Source: Cyanophora paradoxa (taxonomy: Eukaryota > Glaucocystophyceae > Cyanophorales > Cyanophoraceae). Taken from it: a stretch of 64,000 nucleotides of DNA. How positions within the stretch are numbered: position 1 is the stretch's first letter; each line of letters starts with the position of its first letter. The notes beneath the pieces are model-generated. The model was not told where the DNA came from. It did no database searches and saw nothing but the letters and a program-made list of their open reading frames with translations. The stretch is from contig QPMI01000414.1 in the NCBI GenBank assembly GCA_004431415.1, positions 1 through 64,000 on the forward strand, written 5' to 3'. Position numbers and translations under genes: made by a program. Positions 54,901 through 64,000 of the stretch are shown piece by piece.

Positions 54901-57900
54901 CATCAGCAATCGCGTCAACACGACGACGGAGGTCACGCTGGCGGGCCTGCTCCCCGCTCTCGCCGGGCGCGATCTCACTGTCACGCTCACATCCGCGAGC
55001 GGCGCGTCCGTCCGCGTCGTGAACGTCACTCGCCTCGGTGCGGCCGCCTCGCAATAAATTCGCGAGCGCATTCCGGCGTGGCGCCCGGTGCCTGAGAAGG
55101 CGCGAAAACCGCTTCTGACCACGACGGGGGCCCCGTGCAGACAACGGCACGATCCGCATCGACATCGCCGCGGCGGGCGCCACACCAGGAACGTACGACC
55201 TGACGGTGGCGTCGGCCCTGCAGCCGAAGGCGCGGCTGCCGGCGTCGCTGAACGTGACGGACCTGGGGCCGCTGGCGATCGCTTACGTGGAGGACCCGGT
55301 GGTCTCGACGGTGGTGAACACGACGACGTTTGTGCGGCTCTCGGGCGTGGAGGCGGCCAACGCGCTGCGCAACGCCGCCATCCGGCTCGGGCCGTGCCAA
55401 ATCAGAGACGTGCACCTGGCGCCGGGCACGAACGACACGGTGGTCTTCACGATCCTCGCCGGGGCGCCCGCGGGCGTGTACCAGCTGAAGGTCCGCATCC
55501 ACCCTGGGGCTGAGCGTGAGAGGCGGGTGAAATGCGCGCACGAACGGCTGCTGACGGCGTGCACGTGCATGCGCAGGTCTTCTCTCCAGTGCAGGGCAGC
55601 GCGTACCTGTCGCGGGCGATCGAGATCGTCCCGAACGCGCGTGCGTCGCCCCCTGGGCCGCCCAGCGTTTCGGGCGGAGCAGCGCTTCGATTTCAGCATC
55701 GCGCGGGGAGCCTGACCGGGGCTGGGCGCGGGGCCTCGCAGCGGCGACCGTGCTTGGCATCGAGGACCCCGTCATCAGCAATCGCGTCAACACGACGACG
55801 GAGGTCACGCTGGCGGGCCTGCTCCCCGTTCTCGCCGGGCGCGATCTCACTGTCACGCTCACATCCGCGAGCGGCGCGTCCGTCCGCGTTGTGAACGTCA
55901 CTCGCCTCGGTGCGGCCGCCTCGCAATAAATTCGCGAGCGCATTCCGGCGCGGCGCCCGGTGCCTGAGAAGGCGCGAAAACCGCTTCTGACCACGATGGG
56001 GGCCCCGTGCAGACAACGGCACGATCCGCATCGACATCGCCGCGGCGGGCGCCGCACCAGGAACGTACGACCTGACGGTGGCGTCGGCCCTGCAGCCGAA
56101 GGCGCGGCTGCCGGCGTCGCTGAACGTGACGGACCTGGGGCCGCTGGCGATCGCTTACGTGGAGGACCCGGTGGTCTCGACGGTGGTGAACACGACGACG
56201 TTTGTGCGGCTCTCGGGCGTGGAGGCGGCCGACGCGCTGCGCAACGCCGCCATCCGGCTCGGGCCGTGCCAAATCAGAGACGTGCACCTGGCGCCGGGCA
56301 CGAACGACACGGTGGTCTTCACGATCCTCGCCGGGGCGCCCGCGGGCGTGTACCAGCTGAAGGTCCGCATCCGCCCTGGGGCTGAGCGCGAGAGGCGGGT
56401 GAAATGCGCGCGCGAACGGCTGCTGACGGCGTGCGCGTGCATGCGCAGGTCTTCTCTCCAGTGCAGGGCGGCGCGTACCTGTCGCGGGCGATCGAGATCG
56501 TCCCGAACGCGCGTGCGTCGCCCCCTGGGCCGCCCAGCGTTTCGGGCGGAGCAGCGCTTCGATTTCAGCATCGATATCGCGCGGGGAGCCTGACCGGGGC
56601 TGGGCGCGGGGCCTCGCAGCGGCGACCGTGCTTGGCATCGAGGACCCCGTCATCAGCAATCGCGTCAACACGACGACGGAGGTCACGCTGGCGGGCCTGC
56701 TCCCCGTTCTCGCCGGGCGCGATCTCACTGTCACGCTCACATCCGCGAGCGGCGCGTCCGTCCGCGTTGTGAACGTCACTCGCCTCGGTGCGGCCGCCTC
56801 GCAATAAATTCGCGAGCGCATTCCGGCGCGGCGCCCGGTGCCTGAGAAGGCGCGAAAACCGCTTCTGACCACGACGGGGGCCCCGTGCAGACAACGGCAC
56901 GATCCGCATCGACATCGCCGCGGCGGGCGCCGCACCAGGAACGTACGACCTGACGGTGGCGTCGGCCCTAGGCCTGCAGCCGAAGGCGCGGCTGCCGGCG
57001 TCGCTGAACGTGACGGACCTGGGGCCGCTGGTGATCGCTTACGTGGAGGACCCGGTGGTCTCGACGGTGGTGAACACGACGACGTTTGTGCGGCTCTCGG
57101 GCGTGGAGGCGGCCGACGCGCTGCGCAACGCCGCCATCCGGCTCGGGCCGTGCCAAATCAGAGACGTGCACCTGGCGCCGGGCACGAACGACACGGTGGT
57201 CTTCACGATCCTCGCCGGGGCGCCCGCGGGCGTGTACCAGCTGAAGGTCTGCATCAATATTCGCACTAAAGAAAGCCTAGGTTCCGCCTGACTTTGCATC
57301 AGGTTATGTCCCGTGTTCAAGGCAGCACGTCTAGTAACGAGTTTACATCTTTGATTGTCGAGGCGGGAGCGCCACAAGTAGCCTTTTTCCTTGATCACGT
57401 CATTTCCAACCGCATAAATGCCACAGTGATCGTTCGATTCCAAGAGCTGTTCGCTCCGGTTGACTTGAACGAGTCGAGGGTTTCCTTTGCGAACGGAACC
57501 GCGTTTGCGGCCTTCGATGCTGTGGACGTGAGGGCGTTGGAAACAGAAACGCTCGCTTTCACCGTCCCGGAAGGAGCTGCGCCCGGCTCACAAAAAATCG
57601 TCATACGGATTCCGAAGCACGCAAGAGTGGAATTGACTACAGTGTTAGTAAATGCAGAAGGTGAGTTAACGTCTAGCGCAGTTCGTTGCATGCGCAAACC
57701 TAACAAGACCGTCTTTGCGCAGCTCCAAGGCTTTCAAGACCACTTCGAGACATAATCTTTTCCAACTCCGTCAACCAGTCCATCACATTGTCGGTCGCCC
57801 ATCCAGCGAGCGCTGCAGTTGCGGATTCGCGCTCAACGGTCGTTTCCATTGGCTTCGGACGCTGGCTTGCTCCACTCGATAGCCTGCGCGTAAATACTTC

Positions 57901-60900
57901 TGCGCCGAACAATGAAACGAATCCTTCCTTGTCGACGTCCAGTGTGAACTTTGTCTACGCGGATGGCCTTCCGGCCACTTCTGCGGGGCCAGCGACTGTC
58001 AGCGTATATCTCCCTGGTTTCGGCGTCGTCTCTACAGATGTGCGGTTGACTGACGCTCTCCCGCCTGTTCCCACGACCGTGGTTCCAAACAACGGCCCTC
58101 AAGCGCTTCGTAGGTCCATAGCGATTACTTCGGTGAGTACCACAGTAGAATCCACAGTGATCATTGTTATAATTAATGGTTGGTCGACGTCGACGTCAGG
58201 CTGGACGTTTCGACCCGGCGGAATCGCTGTTCGTGTTTTTCGGCGATTTCGAAGTTTCTCCCGCGGGAGGTGCACGCTCGATCGACGCGGCGACCGTGCT
58301 GTTCGACGCTGTCGCCTCTCTTCCTGTCGGGACCTTCGACGTCACCATTCGCACGGCGTCGCGAAGCGTGGGCGTTCTTCCGGCATCGTTCACCGTAAAC
58401 CCGGGTGCGCTCAGCTTAAAATTCGACCATTTAATGAATTACATATCGCCAGCGCGTTTCTGCGCTTCAATTGGAGCCGCGGGGCAATTTGCGCTTCAAT
58501 TCGTTCGACTCTAATCGGGGGCCGCGCAGAGGTGTCGCTCACGTCCGCGTCTCCGGCTAGCTTCGTCGCAACAGCTGGAGGTCAGATAACGGTGACAGGA
58601 GGGCCGTTTATTCCGGGCGACTCGACTGCTTTGCTGCGCGTCGGATCGCTATCTTTCGCAGCGGCAGTGGAGAACGCCAGCAGGGCGTCTGCGACCATTC
58701 CCCCGCTGGCCCTTCCCATCGGCGCGTTCGCCGTTCGCTTTTCGTCAGAGAGAAGCGGAAACAGCACGGGATCGCCTCCGAATATCGCCGTTTCTGCGGG
58801 TTCGCATATGCTATCCAGTGTATTATAATAATTAAAGTACCGCTCTCTTGCTGACGCTCGATTCAGGAACCCTGGCTGTAACCGCGGTAACGCCAAGCGA
58901 CGCTCCAGTTGCAAGGCAGCTCACTATTACCCTCGAGGGCACGGGCTTCGAGCCCGCCGATACATCTCTTTCGGTGCAACTGGCATCGTCGTCGAATCAG
59001 CAGCTGAGCGCATCTGCGGAGTCAGTTAATGTCGGATCGAGAAGCCGCGCGCTCGCGATTTTCGGGCAGCTTCCAGCTTCGATCCCGCCAGGACTTGCGG
59101 ATATTATGCTCAAATCCAATTTTACGGGCGAGACCCTTCTCCGCGGAGCTCTCTTCCTGAACACACCAGCGACCATCCTGTCGATCACTCCGCAGCGCGG
59201 CCCCGCCAGCGGATTGATGACAATCACCGTTCGGAGCAGCGGCCTCCTCAGTCCAGACCCCACGCGGAGCTGGGCGATTGGCGAAAAGCCGATCAGCTTC
59301 GTTTCCGTCGACAACGACACGACGCTCCTGACCGTACCCGCCGGCACGCACCCGCCGGGGCCCTACTCCGTTCAGGTATCCTCTGCTCGGACTGGCCTTT
59401 CGTCCAGCAGCTCCAGCGTCTCTCTAGTGGCGACGAGCATAACCTCGGTCTCCCCGAGCACATTTGGAACCGGCGGAGGAATCACGGTGACAGCGACGGG
59501 CACCGGATTCTTCGACGACGCTGTCAGCGTCCGCGTCGGCGCGTGGCGCGCCATTTTCGAGCAGCGCGTCAGCGAGAGCTCAGTCATCTTCCGCACTGGT
59601 CCGGTGCCGCAGTCCGCAGCGGGATCGTACGGTGTTGACATCAGCTTCGCGGACGGAAGCTCCGCCAGCCTGCCTGTTGGGTCCATCACTCTCATCCCCA
59701 GTGCGCCATTTCGCATCTGATATATTTAATTTAGGCCACGCTGAGTGCAGTTCACGTGCACGCAGGTATCGCTGTTGTTTCTGCGGTATATTCGACGGTA
59801 AGGGCTGCTCACTACTCGTAAATCGTCATTTATTGTAACTGTTATTTGATGGCTGCTCTGCAGACCGGGTCGGGGGTCGTCCTCACGACCGACGTCGCGG
59901 CACACGACGCCTCACAGAAGCTTCAATTCAAAGAGCCAGCGAGCAAATACCTTGCCCCGGATTCAGTCTCGGCTGTCGGATCGGGTGCGCTCGAGCTCGT
60001 ATCATTGAATTTATCAATGGAATTGAACTCTCTTTCTCGCATTCGTTCAAACAGGCGCCACTTTCATGTGGACCAGTCCGAAAACGGCTGAGATCTCCTT
60101 TGGGCCCGGCTACACGCTGATACCTGGCGACTATCTTTACTTTTTGGCCGGGGTAGTCTACGCGGACGGCAGCGCGCAGGATCCCATCGCATCGCTGCAA
60201 GGCCAGATCGCGGTCTCCAGTCCGAGCGTTGTGCAGCCTCTTGAAATCGTTTTGAGCGTGCGCGCCTGAACGTTTATTTTCTCCGAATGCGCACACGCGC
60301 TGCTTACATCTGCAATTGCGCACATGCGCAGTATCCAAGCCTTGTTTCCGTATCCCAGCCCGCGGTCGTCACTTTAGAGGCGGTCTCGGGACACGCCGGA
60401 CACCCGCTGCACGTGTCTTTCACGTGCCTGTCAAGCCCGTGCCCTCCAGAAGTCTCCAGCGCAATCGCAGAGGCTTCTCGCCGGAACAACTCTGCCACCC
60501 GATCCGGCCGGCTCGGGAGCGGAAGCCTGGAGCTCCGGATCCCAGCGACGCTGGCGCCCGGATCCGAGGTGGCGATCGCGATCTCCGCCCGATCCGTCGC
60601 CTTCGCCACGAATTGGGCGGCCGTCGCGACGCTGCGCAAAGCGACCTCTGAGATTCCGGTCCTAACCGTCCTCGGAGGAAGCGTCAAGAAAACGACAACG
60701 CAGCGCGGCGTCGAGATTCGCACCGTGGCGCAGCGCCTCATGATCAGGTCGGCATCCGGAAACTCCGAGTTCTCCTCCGAAGGCATAGCGTACCGTTGGA
60801 GCGTTGGTCCGGGCACAAGCGCGCCGCAAGAGGTCAGTATATATTTGTCATGCATATGAATGCGCGGGTGGACAATTTAATTAAAATCAAGTGAATCTAA

Positions 60901-63900
60901 TTGTCGCTTCCAGGTTCTCCGCATTGTCGAACTCGAGACCTCGCCCGTGCTCCGCATCCCGCAGGGGCCTCTGAAGCGCCGGAACAAGTACCAATTCGTT
61001 GCCGTCGCGTACCTTGTCGAGAATCCATCGCAAGAAGTGACGCAAAACGTGACGATCGAAGTTTCGGCAATGCCCGTCAGCGCGCATCTATCTGGAGGTT
61101 TGCTAATCATGATCATGAATATCCTATGTGAGGCCCTTTAAAGTTTTCTTCCTCCTGACATTGACGCCAGGATCCAAGCTTTTGCGGTCTGTTTCGTCCG
61201 CGTTCGCTTTGGATGCCAGCGGAAGTCGGTCACGTGACGACCCCTCGCTCCCTCTTCTCTTCAAATGGTGCGCGCGGTTGAAATCTCTTTGACAGGGGGC
61301 CGATGTCTCACTCATATTTCTTTGCAGGTTTATCACGGCTCCAGAAAGCGCCCTCAACAAGCAAACCGTTCTCTGGGAGTCAAAGAACTGGTCTCGCTCC
61401 CCTAAGCTTTCCGTCAAGCCGTCGGATCTCTCGGAGATGACCTCTTCGAATTCGAATGGTCGTCGCGCTCTGCACGCGTTGTCCGCTTTGGCTTCCGGGT
61501 CGTCGTACCGGTTCCACTTGCTCGTCTCCGAGACAGACGAATCCTTCAGCGACTCCGCGCTCCAAGAGATCCTATCGGGAAACGTCTCCTCGACCGCCGC
61601 AGAAGTCGCGAGCAGGTTCGACGGGCAGCTGGATCTGACCTCGCAAGACGTGGAGGTCGCCGCGCAGGCCGTCCTCGATGTGTCTCTGCGGGTACGCAAT
61701 CCGCTGACAATTGCAATCTGTACGCGAGCAATCGCAATTGCATTGACGCATTTGTTCCGATTAGGTGATGGGCCAGGAGGACAGACTTAGCATGCATCTC
61801 GTCACGGGCGTGCCTATCTCGATCGTGTGCGCGGCGGCTCTCCCGAGCGGCCGATCCAGAGGCGGCGTTCCCTCGTTTAGCTGGTCGGAACCGTCCTTCC
61901 AGAACCTGTCCCTCGCGGCCCGCGCTGCGCCGATCAGCGACTCTAGCTCCGCTATCGTTCTGGACGCGGCGCAGCTCCTGTTCGGCGTCACGTACTCCGC
62001 CTCGTGCTCCGTCGAAGTCACCGGGCTCGGAAGCGGCTACGCCGAGCTTCAGTTCGCGCTGAACGCGCCGCCCACGGGCGGCACCTGCGAGGTGTCTCCG
62101 GCGAACGGGACGGCCCTAGAGACGGAGTTCACCGTCTCGTGCCGCGGCTGGGCCGACGCAGAGCTCCCCCTAACGTACCAGCCGCGGGTGACTGCGAACC
62201 TTGAACGTTCGAATTCGCTCGCCTTATGCTAAATGATTATATTGCGTGCGAGCAGATTTACAATTCGGAAAAGGGCGTTTACGTGCCCATAGGATCGCCT
62301 AGAAGCTCGGAGTCCTTCGTAACGCGGCTGCCCGCGACGTCGGCCGGGCCGGTGTCTCTCGCGGTTTTCGTGATCGATTCCATGAACGCCGCGGCCCGCT
62401 TCGACCTGGCTCCGGTATACCTTTCTATGCCGACATCCGCCGCCGTCTCGGCTGCTCTGCTGGATCTCTCGAAGAAAGCCACGACGGAAGAGATCGTGCA
62501 GGTTGTCGCCGGCGTGTCGGGCTATCTCGGACAGATGAAGCTCACACCAGGTGCCATATTTGCGAATATTAAGTAAATGATGGCGGGTTGCGTTCAGCAT
62601 ACTAAAAATCCATCCAGAAACGCGCTCGGAAGCGGAGGCGCTGTCCAAGGGCGCAGTAGCGGCTCTGGAGCTGGCGCTCCTCCTTGCGGGCGCGGACGGC
62701 GGCGAGGAGGCGCTGCTGCAGGTCGCGCTGCAGGGGATGCTCGCCGCCCAGCCGATCGCCGAGTGCGCGCGGGTCTTCGAATTCGGCTGCTGCTGTCCGC
62801 ATGCATCTTGCTTTGTTTAATGCGGAGCCTCATCCCCGCAGCCTGGCATCCGAAGCCATTGTCAAGGCACTTGCCGAATTTCTGCGAGATTTGATGGCCA
62901 ACTTTAAGGAGTGCGTGAACCTGCAAGAAATCCGTCGGGTCCGCTCCTGATTTATATGTGTGATGCTTTGATTGGTGCTTCTGATGATGATAATCTTCCC
63001 AGTTTATTGCGAGCTCTGTGGACTCGTTTGTGGGCGCTCAGTTCGCGCGCGGCGGAGCCTCCGGCGGAGCGCCGGTGGACACTGCGGACCTCTACAAAGC
63101 AGTGAAAGCCTCTGTGCTGGCACGCTTAAATTTTGCTTCCTTCTAGATATCCTGGATCTATATCGCTTGAACAATAGCCGCATGCGTGCAGGCATTTGTG
63201 AGATCGCACAGCGAGTGCTCCGTGTGCGGGGATCCGAAGCAAGAGGCCCTGAAGGAAGTCACGATCACGTACGGAAAGCTCTGCTACGTGGCGCACGGCG
63301 GCGAAGAGACGAAGTACATCGTGCAAGCCACCATCGAAGGCGGGATGGCCCCGGGCGTGGTCGGGCTTTCGAAGGAAGCGGTATCGATTGCGAAGAAGGG
63401 GAACGCGGATCCGGACGGTGAGCTAAAAAATAAACCCAGCCACGCGCGCATTTCGTGCGCTGACGCGTCTTTTTGCGATTGCGCGTGCTGCGGATCGAAA
63501 TTATTAAAGACCCCGGCTACCTCGTGACGGTACATAAATTGACTCGCATCATGCCTTTGCAGGTCTAGCTATTGGGTAGTTATCAACGCTTCTAGTCGAC
63601 AGGTGGTGCAAATGCAATCGAATCCGATCATCTTATCATCCGCAACGAACGCATCCTCGATCTTCTCGAACGTCACGGCAAACAGCTCCATTGCTCTCAT
63701 CGGAAACGGCTCTGTCTCCGTAGAAGCCTTCGCAGCCGCCGTCCAGAACTCGTCTCTGTTCGTTTTGGGATTATATGCATGCGCACGGGCGCCGAAAACA
63801 GATAAATTTAAACCTGACGACGGCCGTCGCGCAGAGACATCGTTTCTAACGTCATCGAGGTTAACTTGGGCGACGTGCGTCAAGTTTCGCGGCAATCATT

Positions 63901-64000
63901 TTTGAAGTCCTAGTCTTTGCCGCTTACCCGGGCGAGCATTACAATGAGCTGATCGCAACGATGTGAGCGCAGAACGTCACTATCAGCGGGCTGACGGATC
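42999..64000 (+). CDS. Giant polycystin-like surface protein (WD40 - Ig-like - TIG array - TIG/IPT - REJ), 3' end outside window
   Basis: At least 60 exons join in frame. ATG 42,999 starts a basic stretch and a hydrophobic signal/anchor (AITAALLLGLAIVSAAL, across the 43,126-43,193 intron). Then come a WD40-type propeller region (43,194-45,610), five Ig-like domains (45,685-47,678), an 11-unit TIG-like array (47,758-57,246), divergent TIG/IPT domains (57,303-59,700) and a REJ module (59,864-62,550). The REJ landmarks are LDASGSRSRD, LPLLFKW, LNAPPTGGTCEVSPANGTAL, TEFTVSCRGW and PLTY. Polycystin-1 and egg-jelly receptors share the REJ part. After it, helical sequence (LSKKATTEEIVQVVAGVSG; EAEALSKGAVAALELALLL) resembles the stretch before a GPS/GAIN site, and the gene leaves the window. 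Likely a large extracellular adhesion or mechanosensory protein; function inferred. Confidence 0.85.
43194..45610 (+). other. WD40-type propeller region of the giant gene
   Basis: Exons 43,194-43,793, 43,875-44,744, 44,858-44,996 and 45,102-45,610 splice in phase. WD-like blades include GHNDEVWQVVYAPDGSYVAS followed by DGSMRLWD, RGTRVNFWSTNGT, LRSVAVSPLGDRIATASG, YQAVVSPNEKFIVATTG, IRSLEMSPDGQVFATG and LAAFSLDGSRMFST. About seven or more blades can be counted, enough for one or two propellers. Confidence 0.8.
45685..47678 (+). other. Five tandem Ig-like domains on phase-1 exons
   Basis: Exons 45,685-46,014, 46,097-46,423, 46,496-46,834, 46,933-47,280 and 47,352-47,678 each encode about 110 residues and are phase 1-1. 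Shared pattern: F.W.LS..G..GTP.Y.N.T..C, about 40 residues, then YN.TC.A.L.Y. Two conserved cysteines per domain suggest an Ig-like sandwich. One-exon-per-domain phase-1 layout permits shuffling and duplication. Confidence 0.75.
47758..57246 (+). repeat. Tandem array of 11 gene segments, each with two TIG-like domains
   Basis: Units start at 47,758, 48,696, 49,634, 50,505, 51,377, 52,248, 53,123, 53,998, 54,870, 55,742 and 56,620. Each has exon A (TVLGIEDPVISNRVNTTTEV, ending RVVNVTRL), exon B (GTIRIDIAAAGATPGTYDL, VEDPVVSTVVNTTTFVRL, TNDTVVFTILAGAPAGVYQ) and exon C (VFSPVQGSAYLSRAIEIVPN), so one unit codes for two related beta-sandwich domains of about 100 aa. First-unit exons: 47,758-47,925, 48,029-48,372, 48,505-48,568. 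The first two periods are 938 bp; later ones are 871-878 bp. Introns are as conserved as exons. The many N-x-T/S sites (NTTT, NVT, NDT) suggest a glycosylated extracellular rod. Confidence 0.92.
57303..59700 (+). other. Divergent TIG/IPT domains after the array
   Basis: Exons 57,303-57,660, 57,723-58,132, 58,200-58,404, 58,530-58,799 and 58,867-59,700 keep phase. The first fuses exon C, exon A and exon B homologues without introns (VMSRVQGSTSS, FFLDHVISNRINATVIVRF). Later ones show classic IPT/TIG signatures: LTITLEGTGFEPADTS, ILSITPQRGPASGLMTITV, ITSVSPSTFGTGGGITVTA. These appear to be ancestral, non-homogenised relatives of the array domains. Confidence 0.8.
59864..62550 (+). other. REJ module of the giant gene
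   Basis: Exons 59,864-59,984, 60,055-60,257, 60,332-60,832, 60,914-61,097, 61,171-61,267, 61,328-61,691, 61,765-62,187 and 62,256-62,550 splice cleanly. REJ landmarks: LDASGSRSRDDPSLPLLFKW (split by the intron at 61,268-61,327), PSFSWSEPS, the PPTGGTCEVSPANGTAL cysteine motif, VSCRGWADAELPLTYQ, and LPATSAGPVSLAVFVID. This is the receptor-for-egg-jelly module of polycystin-1-family proteins. Confidence 0.85.
62612..64000 (+). other. Post-REJ helical region, incomplete
   Basis: Exons at about 62,617-62,790 (ETRSEAEALSKGAVAALELA), 62,845-62,930 (ASEAIVKALAEFLRDLMANF), 63,010-63,110 (FVGAQFARGGASGGAPVDTA), 63,190-63,420 (SECSVCGDPKQEALKEVTI, VAHGGEETKYIVQATIEGG) and 63,600-63,760 (NPIILSSATNASSIFSNVT). 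The order matches the GAIN-like stretch between REJ and GPS in polycystin-1, but no GPS motif or membrane segment is reached before the window ends. Confidence 0.6.

Noticed and set aside
50047-56935. Long minus-strand and alternative plus-strand frames (up to 345 aa) in the TIG array
   Set aside because: They repeat with the array, cross the well-supported introns and are Arg/Ala/Pro-rich shadows of the plus-strand exons.

Overview
The window is nuclear DNA from a GC-rich, intron-dense microbial eukaryote. Genes are split into many exons by short introns of about 40-95 bp. Most donors read GTGCG(C/T/G) and most acceptors end GCGCAG. Several introns look like GC-AG. Genes lie close together on both strands and include a conserved eukaryotic ribosome-biogenesis enzyme (EMG1/NEP1), F-box/LRR and RING proteins, and a polycystin-like surface protein. 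A unicellular alga or heterotrophic protist fits; a haptophyte or stramenopile is only a guess from intron style. Nothing looks bacterial, archaeal or viral.

Layout. 1-7.5 kb: a frame-disrupted LINE on the minus strand (endonuclease, reverse transcriptase, RNase H; it runs off the left edge). 7.8-9.9 kb: a 126-bp minisatellite of about 17 units, on the 5' side of that element. 9.98-13.3 kb: pyrimidine-rich (minus strand) open sequence with Leu-rich hydrophobic stretches. 13.0-16.8 kb: the 3' end of a second LINE on the plus strand. 16.86-17.14 kb: a tRNA-derived SINE with perfect 16-bp target-site duplications. 17.2-20.5 kb (+): a parallel beta-helix/zinc-ribbon/membrane gene whose middle is built from tiny phase-0 exons. 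21.2-23.3 kb (+): F-box/LRR gene. 24.0-25.6 kb (-): 5'-truncated copy of a second F-box/LRR gene whose complete copy is at 31.3-34.1 kb (-). 26.0-27.6 kb (-): a 419-aa protein joining a glycogen-binding (CBM48/AMPK-beta-like) domain, a TIR-like domain, a coiled coil and a RING finger. 27.8-30.3 kb (-): coiled-coil gene ending in the start of a beta-helix. 34.6-36.5 kb (+): unrecognised Lys-tailed protein. 36.9-38.2 kb (-): unrecognised protein with two C-terminal membrane segments. 38.4-39.6 kb (+): EMG1. 39.6-43.0 kb: repeat-rich spacer with a TA-flanked MITE. 43.0-64.0 kb (+): the 5' part of a giant cell-surface gene that runs off the right edge.

The giant gene encodes, in order, an N-terminal signal/anchor segment, a WD40-type propeller region, five Ig-like two-cysteine domains on phase-1 exons, an 11-unit, about 9.5-kb tandem genomic array (two TIG-like domains per unit, introns included), further TIG/IPT domains, and a REJ module as in polycystin-1 and egg-jelly receptors. 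Its missing 3' end would be expected to hold a GPS/GAIN, membrane and perhaps PLAT region. Three F-box genes and one RING gene within about 13 kb suggest a local expansion of ubiquitin-ligase components. Splice models were built by hand from frame, phase and GT/GC-AG signals; those stated with exon coordinates keep an open frame at every junction.
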